Part shown: in pieces, positions 42,853-54,708 of the stretch
Numbering within the stretch: position 1 is the stretch's first letter
Layout: each line of letters opens with the position of its first letter
NCBI RefSeq assembly: GCF_019059575.1
Contig: NW_024881596.1
Location: 972,039-1,036,038, forward strand
From: Amphibalanus amphitrite
Taxonomy: Eukaryota; Arthropoda; Thecostraca; Balanomorpha; Balanidae
Direction: 5' to 3'
Length of the DNA stretch: 64,000 nt
Made by a program: the position numbers and the translations under genes
Notes under the pieces: generated by a model
What the model was told of the DNA's origin: nothing
Database searches by the model: none
What the model saw: only the letters and a program-made list of their open reading frames with translations

Positions 42853-45800
42853 TAGTATGTGCCATGACAAGTCAGAAGCTAGAGGCTAAAACTTCTACAG
42901 GTACATTGTCAGCGACCATAGAACGTTCGCGATTCCAAAATATCTACCGGCTCTCTCTGACCGTCTCTGGAGACGTCCGAGTCGCGTGCCGACTGTTCTA
43001 CGCCGCCGGTCCGCAGCGTCCGCCGTCGGTCCCGCTGCCGACGACCTGGCGTGTTCGTGCTCAACAGCCCCTCCTCTCCTGGATGGTAAATTACCTCCGA
43101 CCTGCGGCGAGACGGGCCGAAAACAAACCTGCCTGCCGGCGGCCGCGTGCCTTCTATCTATGCCACCCGACTGCAGCATACAAACGGGCAATGGGCGGTG
43201 GGTGAGGTAGAAAGGAACTGTCTGCTACCACACAAATGCTAAGAAGGATACAATTCAAATAATAAGATAATAATGATCATAATAATTTGTACTCTGCGTA
43301 TCTTCTGCTATCTTCTAAAAATTGCAACCTCTTTTTCCTTATTTTGATATGCGAATGGATCAACTCACTGATGAATAAAACCGACTTAAATATGGTTTGG
43401 CTTTTTATCAACTGTATCTACGACCGTTTTTAACAGAGTCCTGTTATCATTTGTTTTGGATAGCCCTAACAAGTGCCGGCTGCCCTCGCCTGCTGTGGCC
43501 CGTTGTGCGTCCACCACCCTCTCTGGCCACTTGTGACTCCTCGTATATAGCAACCGGATGATGCAGCAGTCAGCACCCTCCTCCTCTGAACGGCTGCTGT
43601 TTTGTCCGTCCCCTCTGTCACACAGCAGCCCACGGAGAGTAAACATCGCCCAATTTCGCCTCAAAGATTTTTCGGGGCGCCGCTTTGAGGAGCCGCAAAC
43701 TGGCTGAATAGCCGACTCAGAACGGGGTTGGCGAAGAAGCTCACACGCGCCGTGCTGGTGAGCGGCGAGGAATCTGGTCACCGGAAACTAGCGGGCGTGC
43801 AGTATAATGGGCGCAGTTATCAGCGCCCAGGGCATTAGCGAAATCCCACCGGTTCAAATGAAACGCCGGCCCGCCGCGCCGGGCGCATTTCGGTGGATTG
43901 CCGAGCTTCGGCCAAATCGCCACCGGATGAAATCTCCTCGCCCGGGTACCTATCCGGGGAAGCGGCGCAGTAGCTGTGATTATAGCAAAGTTAATCTCAC
44001 ATATCAGTATCAACGTCACTGGGACCTGGTCTCGTTAAAAATTGATAAAAATGATCAGATTGAACACAAATGCGGAAGCAGGGAGCATCATTGATAATAC
44101 GGTTTAACCGAAGAGAAAGTTTGTGAATAATTATATTATGAGAATATGATGGAAAAATTTCAAGAATATAATTTCAAATGTCCATAGACATACTTAAGTG
44201 TCGTCTTTCCGGCCACCATATGTTTATAACTTTCATCAACCATTGAGCAGACAACTTTTTTTAATTTCAAAATATTTGTTCACCTATCTGCGCAGACCAG
44301 AGTGCTTCAGATAAAGAATCACCCTCTCGAGTTGCGAGGCGAGACTCTTTTAGCTTATCTGTCGCCGTAAAATGCGTCCAGCGTCCGGCGTCGACTGCCC
44401 GTGGGACGACCCCAGGCGGCGGCCGAGCTCGGTGGGTCGCTGAGACGGGGGGCGATATTTCTCGGCCGTGCCGGCGCCGTCTGCGACTGTGTCCCAGCCG
44501 CGGACCAAATTGGACCCATCTGTCACATCACACATCGGAGACGAGCTGCAGCGCTGATGACGACGATCTGAGCTGGTGATGTGTCAGACGGAGGCAATGG
44601 TTTGAGAGCTGACTGATTCAAACTGCCGGGAGAAAGTTCAGCTGCTGGCCTTCCAATTCAAGTTATTAAATTCTACTTTTATCATGAAGAAAAGTGTGGG
44701 TGTTTTATCGAAAAAATGAGTAACTAAGCAACCAAATTTGAAAAATAAGTATCCAACAAATGTTTAAGAACACGGTAGTACTTCAAACCAACATGAAATG
44801 TATGTACCTACTTGTTAATCTTTTAGTCGTCTCAGCGGCTGCTGATTCAGGGTCACTGCTCCCGAGACTGTGCCGTGATGGAGTTTGGAATCTGTGACCC
44901 ATTTGTTGCAGCGACACGGACGGAATCCAGCCTGGTGCCGACAGCAGTAGATTACGGCTCACTACTTCAGCAGAAGCTTCAGGGGACTTCCGACGACTCG
45001 CTGCGTGATTTGGCATATACAAGACCCCGCAGCAATTAACTTTTTGGGTTTGTGCGACCATGTAGGCATTATTTCAACACATCTAGACTGAAATAGTAAT
45101 GTAAGTTAAAAAGCGAATGAATTAAGAAAGGTAAAAGTATATTGAAACTATAATGGAGACCAGTAAAACACAATAAAGAACTAACAATTTCTTTTACCGT
45201 CATAAGTTATGTGCAGTACACTGTGATCTGGTATGTCCAATGCCACCTGCCCTTTGCAAATAATATATCTATATAGGTAGCTTTCAATTGAACTTTTCTT
45301 AACTTCGCTGACAGCCTATAACATTTGTAGCATGTTGCGCCACTCTGAGGTTCTCAAAATGCTGTAAGCCCGCCGACGAAGCCCGACTTGTTGCACCATG
45401 TCTTCCGGGGAAAATCCATCTCAGTTTGAATCGGGTTATAAACGATTGCCTAGACGATCGTAAAACCGAATGTTGATGAAAAGTGCAAATCAGAAAGCAG
45501 GAAGAAAGCAGTATGTTATAAGAAAAAAGCTTACTCTGTTTGGCAAAGCAGATAGCTAATCCACATGTTAAACGTTCGAAGCGCGAAGCGAGCCATAGGT
45601 ATATTGTAACATGATAATGTTTTAATGTCGATGACATAACGACTGGTACTCAAAACCAATGAGTCTCATGAAATAACACCGACGGCAAATGGTTTATGAA
45701 ATCCACTATGCAATGAAGGTATTATGCAATAAAATAATCATGCAATAAATGCCCAGTCAATACCAACTAGCTTCGCCACTAGATCTGGTGTAATCCTCCC

Positions 45801-46456
45801 AATAGCATAGACCCAATACATGCACAAGCATAAAATTATTGTATGATTCTGCAAGCACAATGCCCAGTAAACCCCGCGAAGTTCACGGAAAGCATAGACC
45901 GGAACAGGTTAGCACGGCATGTGTGTCCTAAACGCCTTTCTAAGCAAACCCCGTATGAAAGTTCATTCTATTTTTTCCTGATGATGGATGTTGGTGCATT
46001 CCAATGACGAAGAGTCTGGCGAGGCATCCCCATGAGACATTTCTTAGGGACCGCCCCCGCCACCGCTCGCCGGTCCTCCACGGCGCGGCGCGGCGGCGCG
46101 GAAGGCGCTGCGGTGCGCGGAGCTCCAGAACAGCAGCGGCTCCTGCTCGGCAGTCAGTCGCGCGCGCGCCGTCCGACGGGGTGGGTGTAGCCAGGCGGTG
46201 CAGGAGCACGGCACCGACCCACCACCGGGCCAGCTGAGCATGGTGTAGACTGGAGCTGGGAAGGACCGTGGGAGTGTGTAGGAGTGCGATGGAACAAACT
46301 GGAGTGTAAAGTGTGCGTTTGTGTTGACGGGTACGCGAGTGTAAATTATCGGTGATCCAAGGAAGCGGTGTGTTGACTAACCGAACTGCACGGACATGTC
46401 AGCCGAGTGAAACGCCGACTATTCTGTCGTCATAACCAGAAGCCGGTTAGACAGCT
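42853..46456. other. No recognised gene; includes upstream region of the 46457 exon
   Basis: 42900-43200 and 43650-43960 are GC-rich with overlapping frames on both strands but no motif. A 131-codon minus-strand frame at 43386-43781 is unrecognised. 46030-46250 is CpG-rich and just upstream of the predicted first coding exon, so it may hold the promoter and 5' untranslated region. I could not place a start site. Confidence 0.4.
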
Positions 46457-46523
46457 ATGTGGCAGAAGCTGGACAGACTGCTCGGACAAAAATGCTGCGT
46501 CTTCTGCGGCCGGAGTCCAACCG
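46457..46523 (+). CDS. Predicted first coding exon of a Pro/Gln-rich protein gene
   Basis: The ATG at 46457 has G at -3 and an in-frame stop (TAG, 46448-46450) just upstream, so translation in this exon cannot start earlier in frame. It encodes 22 residues beginning MWQKLDRLLGQKCC, then runs into a strong donor (CAACCG|gtgagtt) at 46524. The exon ends after the first base of a codon. The exon at 60651 begins at the second base of a codon, so the two join in frame and create an Asp codon at the junction. The paired cysteines near the N-terminus could be lipid-modified, which is speculation. I do not recognise the family. The evidence is splice-site quality, phase and ATG context only. Confidence 0.5.
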
Positions 46524-47089
46524 GTGAGTTTTGTACCGCCACACAGCGTGTGGGCATGGCAGTCAATTAGTCAGTGTCAAAGGCTTAACCACTGTCTTTA
46601 CAATGTCTTGACAATATCAGAAACGATTCTGCGTTAGCCTTCCCCGAAGCTGACTGCTTTTGGCTGTTTGGCTGTTTTTTTAACAAGAGCGTTAAAAAGA
46701 ACGTTCGTTTTACGCTACATTACTTTGCACAGCCAAAGCGGACCAGAACTGACATCTGATCAGTGCCTTTTGCCATGAAATTGATAATCGAGTGGCACGC
46801 TTCGAGGCGATCTATGGCACCTCAGGACAGAGTAGAGCCAACATAAGCACCGATTTGTAAACGTCCTGCCGTCTCTGTCCTTCATTCACCTTGCACGTTT
46901 CTGAATCCGTATTCAATCCCTCCTTTTATACCACGGACACGAAACGTTACCGTACAATTTACCTACTATACAGTGTTTTCAGTCAGAACTTTCTATAGTG
47001 ACACAATAGACACAGGTAAACAGCCGCCTTCCTCATTGGCCTACTCACAGGACCGGTTAGGTTAGTCCGCCCGCCCACAGCGATTGGTC

Positions 47090-47370
47090 CCGGTCCGTTT
47101 CGCTAGCCATCACCAATCGTTTCCCGTTCGTTCCGTTCATCGCCAGATGAGCCCTGTTCCGTTTCGTTTGTTGCGTCCCTTGACAGTTGCTTTCCTGATA
47201 ACTGCTTGCTCGTTGAGCCCTTTTCCGCATCGTCCATTGCTCCCAGTTGAGCTCCGTTCCGTTCCGACTATACCACCAGTCAAACCCCATTCCGTTCCGT
47301 TCTCCGCCAGCTCACCCCGTTCCGTTCCTCCCCAATCGACCCCACTCCGTCCTCCTTTCCCCATCGGACC
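47090..47370. repeat. Degenerate CCGTTCCGTT-rich minisatellite
   Basis: Copies of ccgttccgtt and close variants (cccgttcgttccg, ctgttccgtttcg, gctccgttccgttc) recur every 20-50 bases separated by ccagntgagccc-like spacers. Frames on both strands here are by-products. Confidence 0.6.
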
Positions 47371-49604
47371 GTATTCCCCTGTCGCTCCCGTCGTGCGGCG
47401 CTGGCAGGCTCATTACTCCAATAACGCTCCCACGTATGCATGAGCCGTCTCCGGCCGTCTCCTCCAGACCTGTGGCTGCCCCGGTGGACGTCAGACGCCA
47501 GCGGCCACGACCTTTCTGCCGGGGCCAATCAAGGATCACGGCTGTGCCGACTGCCGTCCGGCCGCCGACGGTCGGTCGTAAAGATAGGGGGTGGTGGCGA
47601 CCCGGTGACCTGGTCCGTGGCGGCCGTCTGTGCCCCTATTGATCGCGGTTCGTCGGCAGCGGCAGCCGACTGTTCGGACGACTGTTGGGACCACTGTCGG
47701 ACGCCGCACCGGGCCGGTGTGGTGTGGTGGTAGTCTGCTGGTCTATGCCGGTCACGCCTGGGAGGCCAGCCGCACCCATAATGCGCCAGATAGAGCCCCA
47801 GCTCATGAAACAAGAGCAGATGGCGGACCCAGACACCGTCGAATGAGTCGAAAGCATGGCGAGAAGTTAAAGAGTTCAAATTCAAACTCCGGCCATGCAT
47901 ACGGACGAGTGCAACTCTCACTCTCACTCACTCATCCACCATGAACCCACTGCGCAGTCCACGAGAACGGAAGTCATGCAGCTCCTCTGGAATCCTGCAG
48001 CACAGAAATCCCAGCTTACACGTCCCTGCACCTGCATTTTTACCTTCCTAATTCCACGACCATTCTGTAGTCCTTTCTAGGAGACCGCCACGCTGACGAA
48101 ACCCAGGATCACCTACACGATCTACACAATTCCCTGTACTACCGACCTGACCTGGCGGCCGATCAGACTGCGAGCATCCCCGCTCGACGGCGAGTGGTGC
48201 GTCGATACATCCCGGCGTCGTGTCGGACAGGATTAGCGGCACTCAGTAGGCGTTTGATCTCCGTATTACCGACGTTGAGCCGGCCGGGCCGACTCGGCGG
48301 ATGCGGAACTCCGCGGAACTCCGCTCCGACACAGCGGAGATGAGCGAGTGGCGTGTGTGTGCACGCGTCATTTGCGTGCAGTGTTTCTGCGTGAGAACGC
48401 AGCGTTGGTGGACTGCGTGGGAGGTCGATCGGCTAAATTACCTACTGATGCGTTAGGGCGAGCGTGTCTTTTGTGGAGGTTTGCGGGCTTGTTTGCAGTT
48501 GTTCTTTGTTTTGTGTTGCTGGGAGTGAGTGACGCTATGGATGGACTGATATTGAGAGACTTTCGACGACCATGGTGCCTTGAGGTCGAGTGTGGGCAGC
48601 CCCAGGCGTAGTTTATTGCCAAACGGAGTAACGCCATTCTCCAATCCCCATTCTCCTCCCCAGCTTCACTTGTTCTTCTCCCTAGCTTTCTGCATCTCTT
48701 CCATCCCTTTCATTCTAACATAAGATATATGCTCGTACAATAGGGATATACAGTTGGAGATCCTGATTACGGGCAGATAAAACCAAACTTTTTTCGTTTA
48801 ATCATGTTTTTCATTACTGCACTTGTACGTTGTCCCATGGAATGATGAGCTATGGCGCCTATTATCATGTCAGTATGTATCGGCCAAATCACAGCCCCAA
48901 CACCAATAAATACATAAGTAGGGGGTGGGTGAGGTCACATTCCATAGCGGAGCATGGTGCTGCGTTTTTGCGCGCCTTTCAGTGAATGACGTGCTCGCTG
49001 TGAGTTCTGGCGGCGTGACCTGGGGGAGCGTCACGTGACACATGATACAGTTTATTTAGTTACCTCGTAACGCCTGAGTGTTGATGGAATGCAACAGGAT
49101 TTGTGGTGTCACTCTCACTGAATTGGAAGAACATGTGAAAATTACCAAAAGATACCAACCCATTCTGCAAAATAAACTAGATAAAGCTGAAAAAGATTTC
49201 GTCATACCTAACCTCGTTTGTTATAGATTATGAAATGAGTTGACGTTTAATTTCGCACATAGTTAGCTTACAGAGTTGGTCATTTAAGTACAGTTTATGA
49301 ACTACTGAAAAGATTATGAAATCTAACGGGGGCCATTTCAAGTTCATAGGAGCTGTCAGGTTAATAAATGTTCACATGAGCGGCCTGTATTTTCAGCTTC
49401 AGTACGTTTCTTCATTAGGTATAAACAGAGATAAATGAAGTAATTAGACGTTGCATTAATTGAACAACATAATAAAGCTGACGTTTACAAAATGCATCTA
49501 GCATGTCAAATTTTGGCAATTGAACAGCAAATCCAACTTCTTAGTAAAACGTTTTCTTTTTCTCGGCTTTGTGCAAGTCTATTATATATTCCCGACCGGG
49601 GCTG

Positions 49605-49707
49605 GGAAAATGCGTTTTATTCACCGAGGTTATTGTGCGGAGGACCGAGTGCCGGTAGGCACGAGGTCCGTAGCAAAAAACCGAGGTGAATAAAACTGCA
49701 TTTTCAC
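49605..49707. repeat. Short foldback hairpin
   Basis: gaaaatgcgttttattcaccgagg-type sequence on the left (49605-49632) pairs with cgaggtgaataaaactgcattttc on the right (49676-49707). An inner pair, ggaccgagtgcc/ggcacgaggtcc, extends the stem. It resembles small MITE hairpins and abuts the palindrome that follows. Confidence 0.7.
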
Positions 49708-50315
49708 ATTTAAGAGAGTTTAGCGTAGTGAGGAAAATCATAATGATGATTATGAGCATATTTTTAATTGACCGAATCCTCAATGTAATCTGAATAAAAT
49801 GACAAATAGCAAAAATTCGGGTATATTCGATCACAGATCTTTGTCAACCGATACCAGCAGGCGCCACAATTGTAGATGTCAAAATACTTTTTGTTCAGTA
49901 CACATGCACAACAGTAGATATGTCCTCAGGGAAAAGATTTATGGTTGGTAATTCTAAAAGTCGCAGCAGTCAAACATAATGTACAGGGAAAAACCTATAC
50001 ACAAGATTAAAGTGCGTGTGTGCCTAAGCATATACGAATTTAAGATGAAACAATACTTGCGGATCAATTAGATGGGCAGCAAGTTACACTCTTACCCTGG
50101 ACAAAGTTAGGGCACATATAACATTTACACTGTGCGAAACAATTAAATGAGCATATTATACATAAATGAACATTATATACGTAAATGAGCATACATGAGC
50201 GTATTATCATACTATGACTACTCATACCCTGGACAAAGTTAGGGCGCATACAGCATCTATGAAAACGATCTACACAATCACTTTTTAACGTGGTGAGCTC
50301 TTGAAAAATGCTAAC

Positions 50316-51036
50316 CTACTTTGGAAGTAGCTGCCAGGAGGTGCTGTTATCGTTAATAGCTGGCATCCTATCGCGGATGGTGATGGATTCAGCAATCCTC
50401 CTGTCAGCTTCATCCTTACATTTGCGTACGATGCGTGCTATCAGAGTCGTGTCCGTTGGGGTCAGGTCTGGGTGCTCGTGCGCGAAATGTTCACCCATTG
50501 GTGTGCCTAGTTTCTTGTTGGTGCCATCTCGTAAGTGTTCGTTATATCGCAGTCAGGGGCGTCGACGCGTAAGGAAAACTGGTCCGACTTTTTCTCGGGG
50601 GGCCCCCACCGGTGGGGGCCCCCAGGTGTCGCGAGGGCCCCGCGAGGCGCAGCAGGGCCCCCGCGAGCCGCAGCGGGGGGCCCCCGTTGCCGCAGCAGGG
50701 GCCCCCGTGGCCGCAGCAGGGCCCCCCGAGAGCCCCAACAGGGCCCCCCGCGGCCGTAGAAGGGGACCCCGCGGGCCGCAGCAGGGCCCCGCGGTGTCTA
50801 GCAGGGCCCCAGAGGCGCAGCAGGGCCCCCGCGGTCTTTAGCAGGGCCCCCCGAGCCGCAGTAGGGCCCCCGCGGTCTGCAGCAGGGGCCCCCGCGAGCC
50901 ACAGCAGGGCACCGCCTAGTCGAAAAAGTGGTCCGACTAGTCGGAAAAGTCGGACCGGTGTCGACGCCCCTGATCGCAGTCGTATTGGCCTACCGCTTTC
51001 TCCTACGTAAGTTTGGTTGCACGGTAGGCCAATACG
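50316..51036 (-). pseudogene. Penelope-like GIY-YIG endonuclease C-terminal fragment, interrupted by a hAT-like element
   Basis: On the minus strand the frame reads CNQTYVGESGRPIRLR, is broken by the 419-bp insert at 50554-50972, and continues YNEHLRDGTNKKLGTPMGEHF to a stop at 50316-50318. The YVGESGRP...R..EH pattern is characteristic of the GIY-YIG domain at the C-terminus of Penelope-like elements, where it nicks target DNA. Only about 100 codons remain and no reverse transcriptase is nearby. Family assignment is from motif memory. Confidence 0.7.
50554..50972. mobile_element. 419-bp hAT-like MITE, copy 1
   Basis: Ends are CAGGGGCGTCGAC and its reverse complement, with an exact 8-bp duplication ATCGCAGT (50546-50553 and 50973-50980). 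Subterminal motifs include gtccgactttttc and its inverse. The centre is a run of diverged units of the GCAGCAGGGCCCCCGCG type. The CAGGGGCGT start is shared with the 6.4-kb element at 1948, suggesting related transposases. Confidence 0.85.
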
Positions 51037-51274
51037 ACTGCGATATAACGAACACTTACGAGATGGCACCAACAAGAAACTAGGCACACCAATGGGTGAA
51101 CATTTCGCGCACGAGCACCCAGACCTGACCCCAACGGACACGACTCTGATAGCACGCATCGTACGCAAATGTAAGGATGAAGCTGACAGGAGGATTGCTG
51201 AATCCATCACCATCCGCGATAGGATGCCAGCTATTAACGATAACAGCACCTCCTGGCAGCTACTTCCAAAGTAG
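51022..51274 (+). pseudogene. Penelope-like GIY-YIG C-terminal fragment, right arm, uninterrupted
   Basis: GRPIRLRYNEHLRDG runs through DLTPTDTTLIARIVRKCKDE to a TAG at 51272-51274, in the opposite orientation to the left-arm copy. The reading frame is intact for about 83 codons but lacks an in-frame start and the N-terminal GIY half. Its 3' flank carries the same paired ctaactttgtccagggta motifs as the left arm. Confidence 0.7.
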
Positions 51275-51805
51275 GTTAGCATTTTTCAAGAGCTCACCAC
51301 GTTAAAAAGTGATTGTGTAGATCGTTTTCATAGATGCTGTATGCGCCCTAACTTTGTCCAGGGTATGAGTAGTCATAGTATGATAATACGCTCATGTATG
51401 CTCATTTACGTATATAATGTTCATTTATGTATAATATGCTCATTTAATTGTTTCGCACAGTGTAAATGTTATATGTGCCCTAACTTTGTCCAGGGTAAGA
51501 GTGTAACTTGCTGCCCATCTAATTGATCCGCAAGTATTGTTTCATCTTAAATTCGTATATGCTTAGGCACACACGCACTTTAATCTTGTGTATAGGTTTT
51601 TCCCTGTACATATTATGTTTGACTGCTGCGACTTTTAGAATTACCAACCATAAATCTTTTCCCTGAGGACATATCTACTGTTGTGCATGTGTACTGAACA
51701 AAAAGTATTTTGACATCTACAATTGTGGCGCCTGCTGGTATCGGTTGACAAAGATCTGTGATCGAATATACCCGAATTTTTGCTATTTGTCATTTTATTC
51801 AGATT

Positions 51806-52308
51806 GCAACATGCAACATGACGTCATCTCTCTGCTGACGGCAGCATAGGCTGACGAGCTGTGCTGCCAGGAGAAAGCAAGTGCAGAGATGCCAAGCCGT
51901 CAGCAGAAGCCATAAGTGACGCATTTAGACACTGGTAGTGGCGCATGTAAACAAATCACGTGCCACATTTTTACTAAGTACTGCAGATAAATGAAAATTC
52001 GACACTGTATTGACGCTTTTCACGTTATTTTGTTTCATAATTATTTATCAATGTAAGAAGACTAAATATTTCCATTGCATATTATATGCAAATATTTTGA
52101 TAATATACCTAACTATTAAAATATTGTATTAATAAAGGACATATATATGAGACGATATATTTGTTTACAAAGCCACATTTGTAGACAGTCAGCCACTGCT
52201 GACATTTCTCATCAGCCGAATGTGTACAACTCCGTCAGCCAGAAACGGTGGGTGGAGCCTATTTCGGCTGACAACAGCACAACAGCTGAATGTGTACAGG
52301 CCTAATAT
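51806..52308. other. Unique spacer between the two palindromes
   Basis: This 503-bp stretch is not shared with the arms. It starts gcaacatgcaacatgacgtc and is AT-rich in the middle. Both ends are rich in gctgac/cagctg-type motifs (ggctgacgagctgtgctgcc at left; ggctgacaacagcacaacag at right). It may be a separate small element, but I could not define its ends. Confidence 0.4.
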
Positions 52309-52643
52309 GTACAGGGAAAAACCTATACACAAGATTAAAGTGCGTGTGTGCCTAAGCATATACGAATTTAAGATGAAACAATACTTGCGGATCAATTAGA
52401 TGGGCAGCAAGTTACACTCTTACCCTGGACAAAGTTAGGGCACATATAACATTTACACTGTGCGAAACAATTAAATGAGCATATTATACATAAATGAACA
52501 TTATATACGTAAATGAGCATACATGAGCGTATTATCATACTATGACTACTCATACCCTGGACAAAGTTAGGGCGCATACAGCATCTATGAAAACGATCTA
52601 CACAATCACTTTTTAACGTGGTGAGCTCTTGAAAAATGCTAAC

Positions 52644-53364
52644 CTACTTTGGAAGTAGCTGCCAGGAGGTGCTGTTATCGTTAATAGCTGGCATCCTATC
52701 GCGGATGGTGATGGATTCAGCAATCCTCCTGTCAGCTTCATCCTTACATTTGCGTACGATGCGTGCTATCAGAGTCGTGTCCGTTGGGGTCAGGTCTGGG
52801 TGCTCGTGCGCGAAATGTTCACCCATTGGTGTGCCTAGTTTCTTGTTGGTGCCATCTCGTAAGTGTTCGTTATATCGCAGTCAGGGGCGTCGACGCGTAA
52901 GGAAAACTGGTCCGACTTTTTCTCGGGGGGCCCCCACCGGTGGGGGCCCCCAGGTGTCGCGAGGGCCCCGCGAGGCGCAGCAGGGCCCCCGCGAGCCGCA
53001 GCGGGGGGCCCCCGTTGCCGCAGCAGGGGCCCCCGTGGCCGCAGCAGGGCCCCCCGAGAGCCCCAACAGGGCCCCCCGCGGCCGTAGAAGGGGACCCCGC
53101 GGGCCGCAGCAGGGCCCCGCGGTGTCTAGCAGGGCCCCAGAGGCGCAGCAGGGCCCCCGCGGTCTTTAGCAGGGCCCCCCGAGCCGCAGTAGGGCCCCCG
53201 CGGTCTGCAGCAGGGGCCCCCGCGAGCCACAGCAGGGCACCGCCTAGTCGAAAAAGTGGTCCGACTAGTCGGAAAAGTCGGACCGGTGTCGACGCCCCTG
53301 ATCGCAGTCGTATTGGCCTACCGCTTTCTCCTACGTAAGTTTGGTTGCACGGTAGGCCAATACG
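52644..53364 (-). pseudogene. Penelope-like GIY-YIG fragment, second copy of the left arm
   Basis: Same sequence and same hAT-like interruption as 50316-51036, displaced by 2328 bp. I saw no coding difference between the copies. Confidence 0.7.
52882..53300. mobile_element. 419-bp hAT-like MITE, copy 2
   Basis: Matches copy 1 at 50554-50972, including the ATCGCAGT duplication on both sides. It arose by duplication of the surrounding palindrome rather than by a new insertion. Confidence 0.85.
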
Positions 53365-53602
53365 ACTGCGATATAACGAACACTTACGAGATGGCACCAA
53401 CAAGAAACTAGGCACACCAATGGGTGAACATTTCGCGCACGAGCACCCAGACCTGACCCCAACGGACACGACTCTGATAGCACGCATCGTACGCAAATGT
53501 AAGGATGAAGCTGACAGGAGGATTGCTGAATCCATCACCATCCGCGATAGGATGCCAGCTATTAACGATAACAGCACCTCCTGGCAGCTACTTCCAAAGT
53601 AG
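53350..53602 (+). pseudogene. Penelope-like GIY-YIG fragment, second copy of the right arm
   Basis: Same as 51022-51274 with the same stop, displaced by 2328 bp. This copy's 3' flank continues farther (to 54172), matching the outermost left arm. Confidence 0.7.
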
Positions 53603-54708
53603 GTTAGCATTTTTCAAGAGCTCACCACGTTAAAAAGTGATTGTGTAGATCGTTTTCATAGATGCTGTATGCGCCCTAACTTTGTCCAGGGTATGAGTAG
53701 TCATAGTATGATAATACGCTCATGTATGCTCATTTACGTATATAATGTTCATTTATGTATAATATGCTCATTTAATTGTTTCGCACAGTGTAAATGTTAT
53801 ATGTGCCCTAACTTTGTCCAGGGTAAGAGTGTAACTTGCTGCCCATCTAATTGATCCGCAAGTATTGTTTCATCTTAAATTCGTATATGCTTAGGCACAC
53901 ACGCACTTTAATCTTGTGTATAGGTTTTTCCCTGTACATATTATGTTTGACTGCTGCGACTTTTAGAATTACCAACCATAAATCTTTTCCCTGAGGACAT
54001 ATCTACTGTTGTGCATGTGTACTGAACAAAAAGTATTTTGACATCTACAATTGTGGCGCCTGCTGGTATCGGTTGACAAAGATCTGTGATCGAATATACC
54101 CGAATTTTTGCTATTTGTCATTTTATTCAGATTACATTGAGGATTCGGTCAATTAAAAATATGCTCATAATCATGCATTTTCACAGCCCAAGGTTGGGAA
54201 GAGATTTACCACATGCCGTACCGGCCTTGTGCCGTACCGGCGCAACAGTTAATATTACGAGTATATTCATTTGATATATATTATTATATTCTTAATATTG
54301 TGTTAATATTATATTAATACTATGATCATATTTATAGTCACCGTGATTATTTTTTGTGTTTTTCATTATTGGGCTGCGTTGAGTATGAAAGATGAAATTT
54401 CCTACTTCCCCCTTATTTAGGGTTTGAAAAGGCTGACGGCTGAGGATGAAGATTGTGAAGCGTCAGAAGTTAGAATAAAGATATGGAGTCCACTTCCAGC
54501 AGGGGTGAGGAAACCGTGAGGAAAACCGAAAATTGGGTGAAACGCTGAATCAAACGCGTCTTAGATCCCAGCTGGAACAATATCCAAATGTTTCATTGTG
54601 GCTCGTTAAGATGCTTCGCGCATTTAAAGTGTTCGTTTTTTGCGTGCATTATGTTGTAATAATGAGTACGTTCGTATAATTGCATGCAGATTGATATCAA
54701 TCTCGTAC

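Larger units (their letters stand above)
49748..54172. mobile_element. Duplicated palindrome of Penelope-like fragments with embedded hAT-like elements
   Basis: The order is arm, hAT-like insert, loop, inverted arm (49748-51805), a 503-bp spacer, then a second arm, insert, loop, inverted arm (52309-54172). 49981-51609 and 52309-53937 appear to be the same sequence at an offset of 2328 bp. The outermost left arm (from 49748) is the reverse complement of the outermost right arm (to 54172), beyond what the inner arms share. The arms hold the C-terminal part of a GIY-YIG protein plus a 3' untranslated tail with two copies of ccctaactttgtccagggta. The hAT-like insert has the same target duplication in both halves, so the palindrome was duplicated after that insertion. 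Confidence 0.85.

Noticed and set aside
43386-43781. 131-codon minus-strand frame
   Set aside because: No recognisable domain or splice context; GC-rich composition alone could keep it open.
43840-43870. tRNA B-box-like ccggttcaaatg
   Set aside because: No A-box or cloverleaf could be built around it; I found no tRNA, rRNA or snRNA gene in the window.
50308-53169. Frames of 177 and 246 codons with Pro/Ala/Gly-rich tails in the palindromes
   Set aside because: They are antisense to the GIY-YIG fragments or read through the GC-rich hAT-like core.
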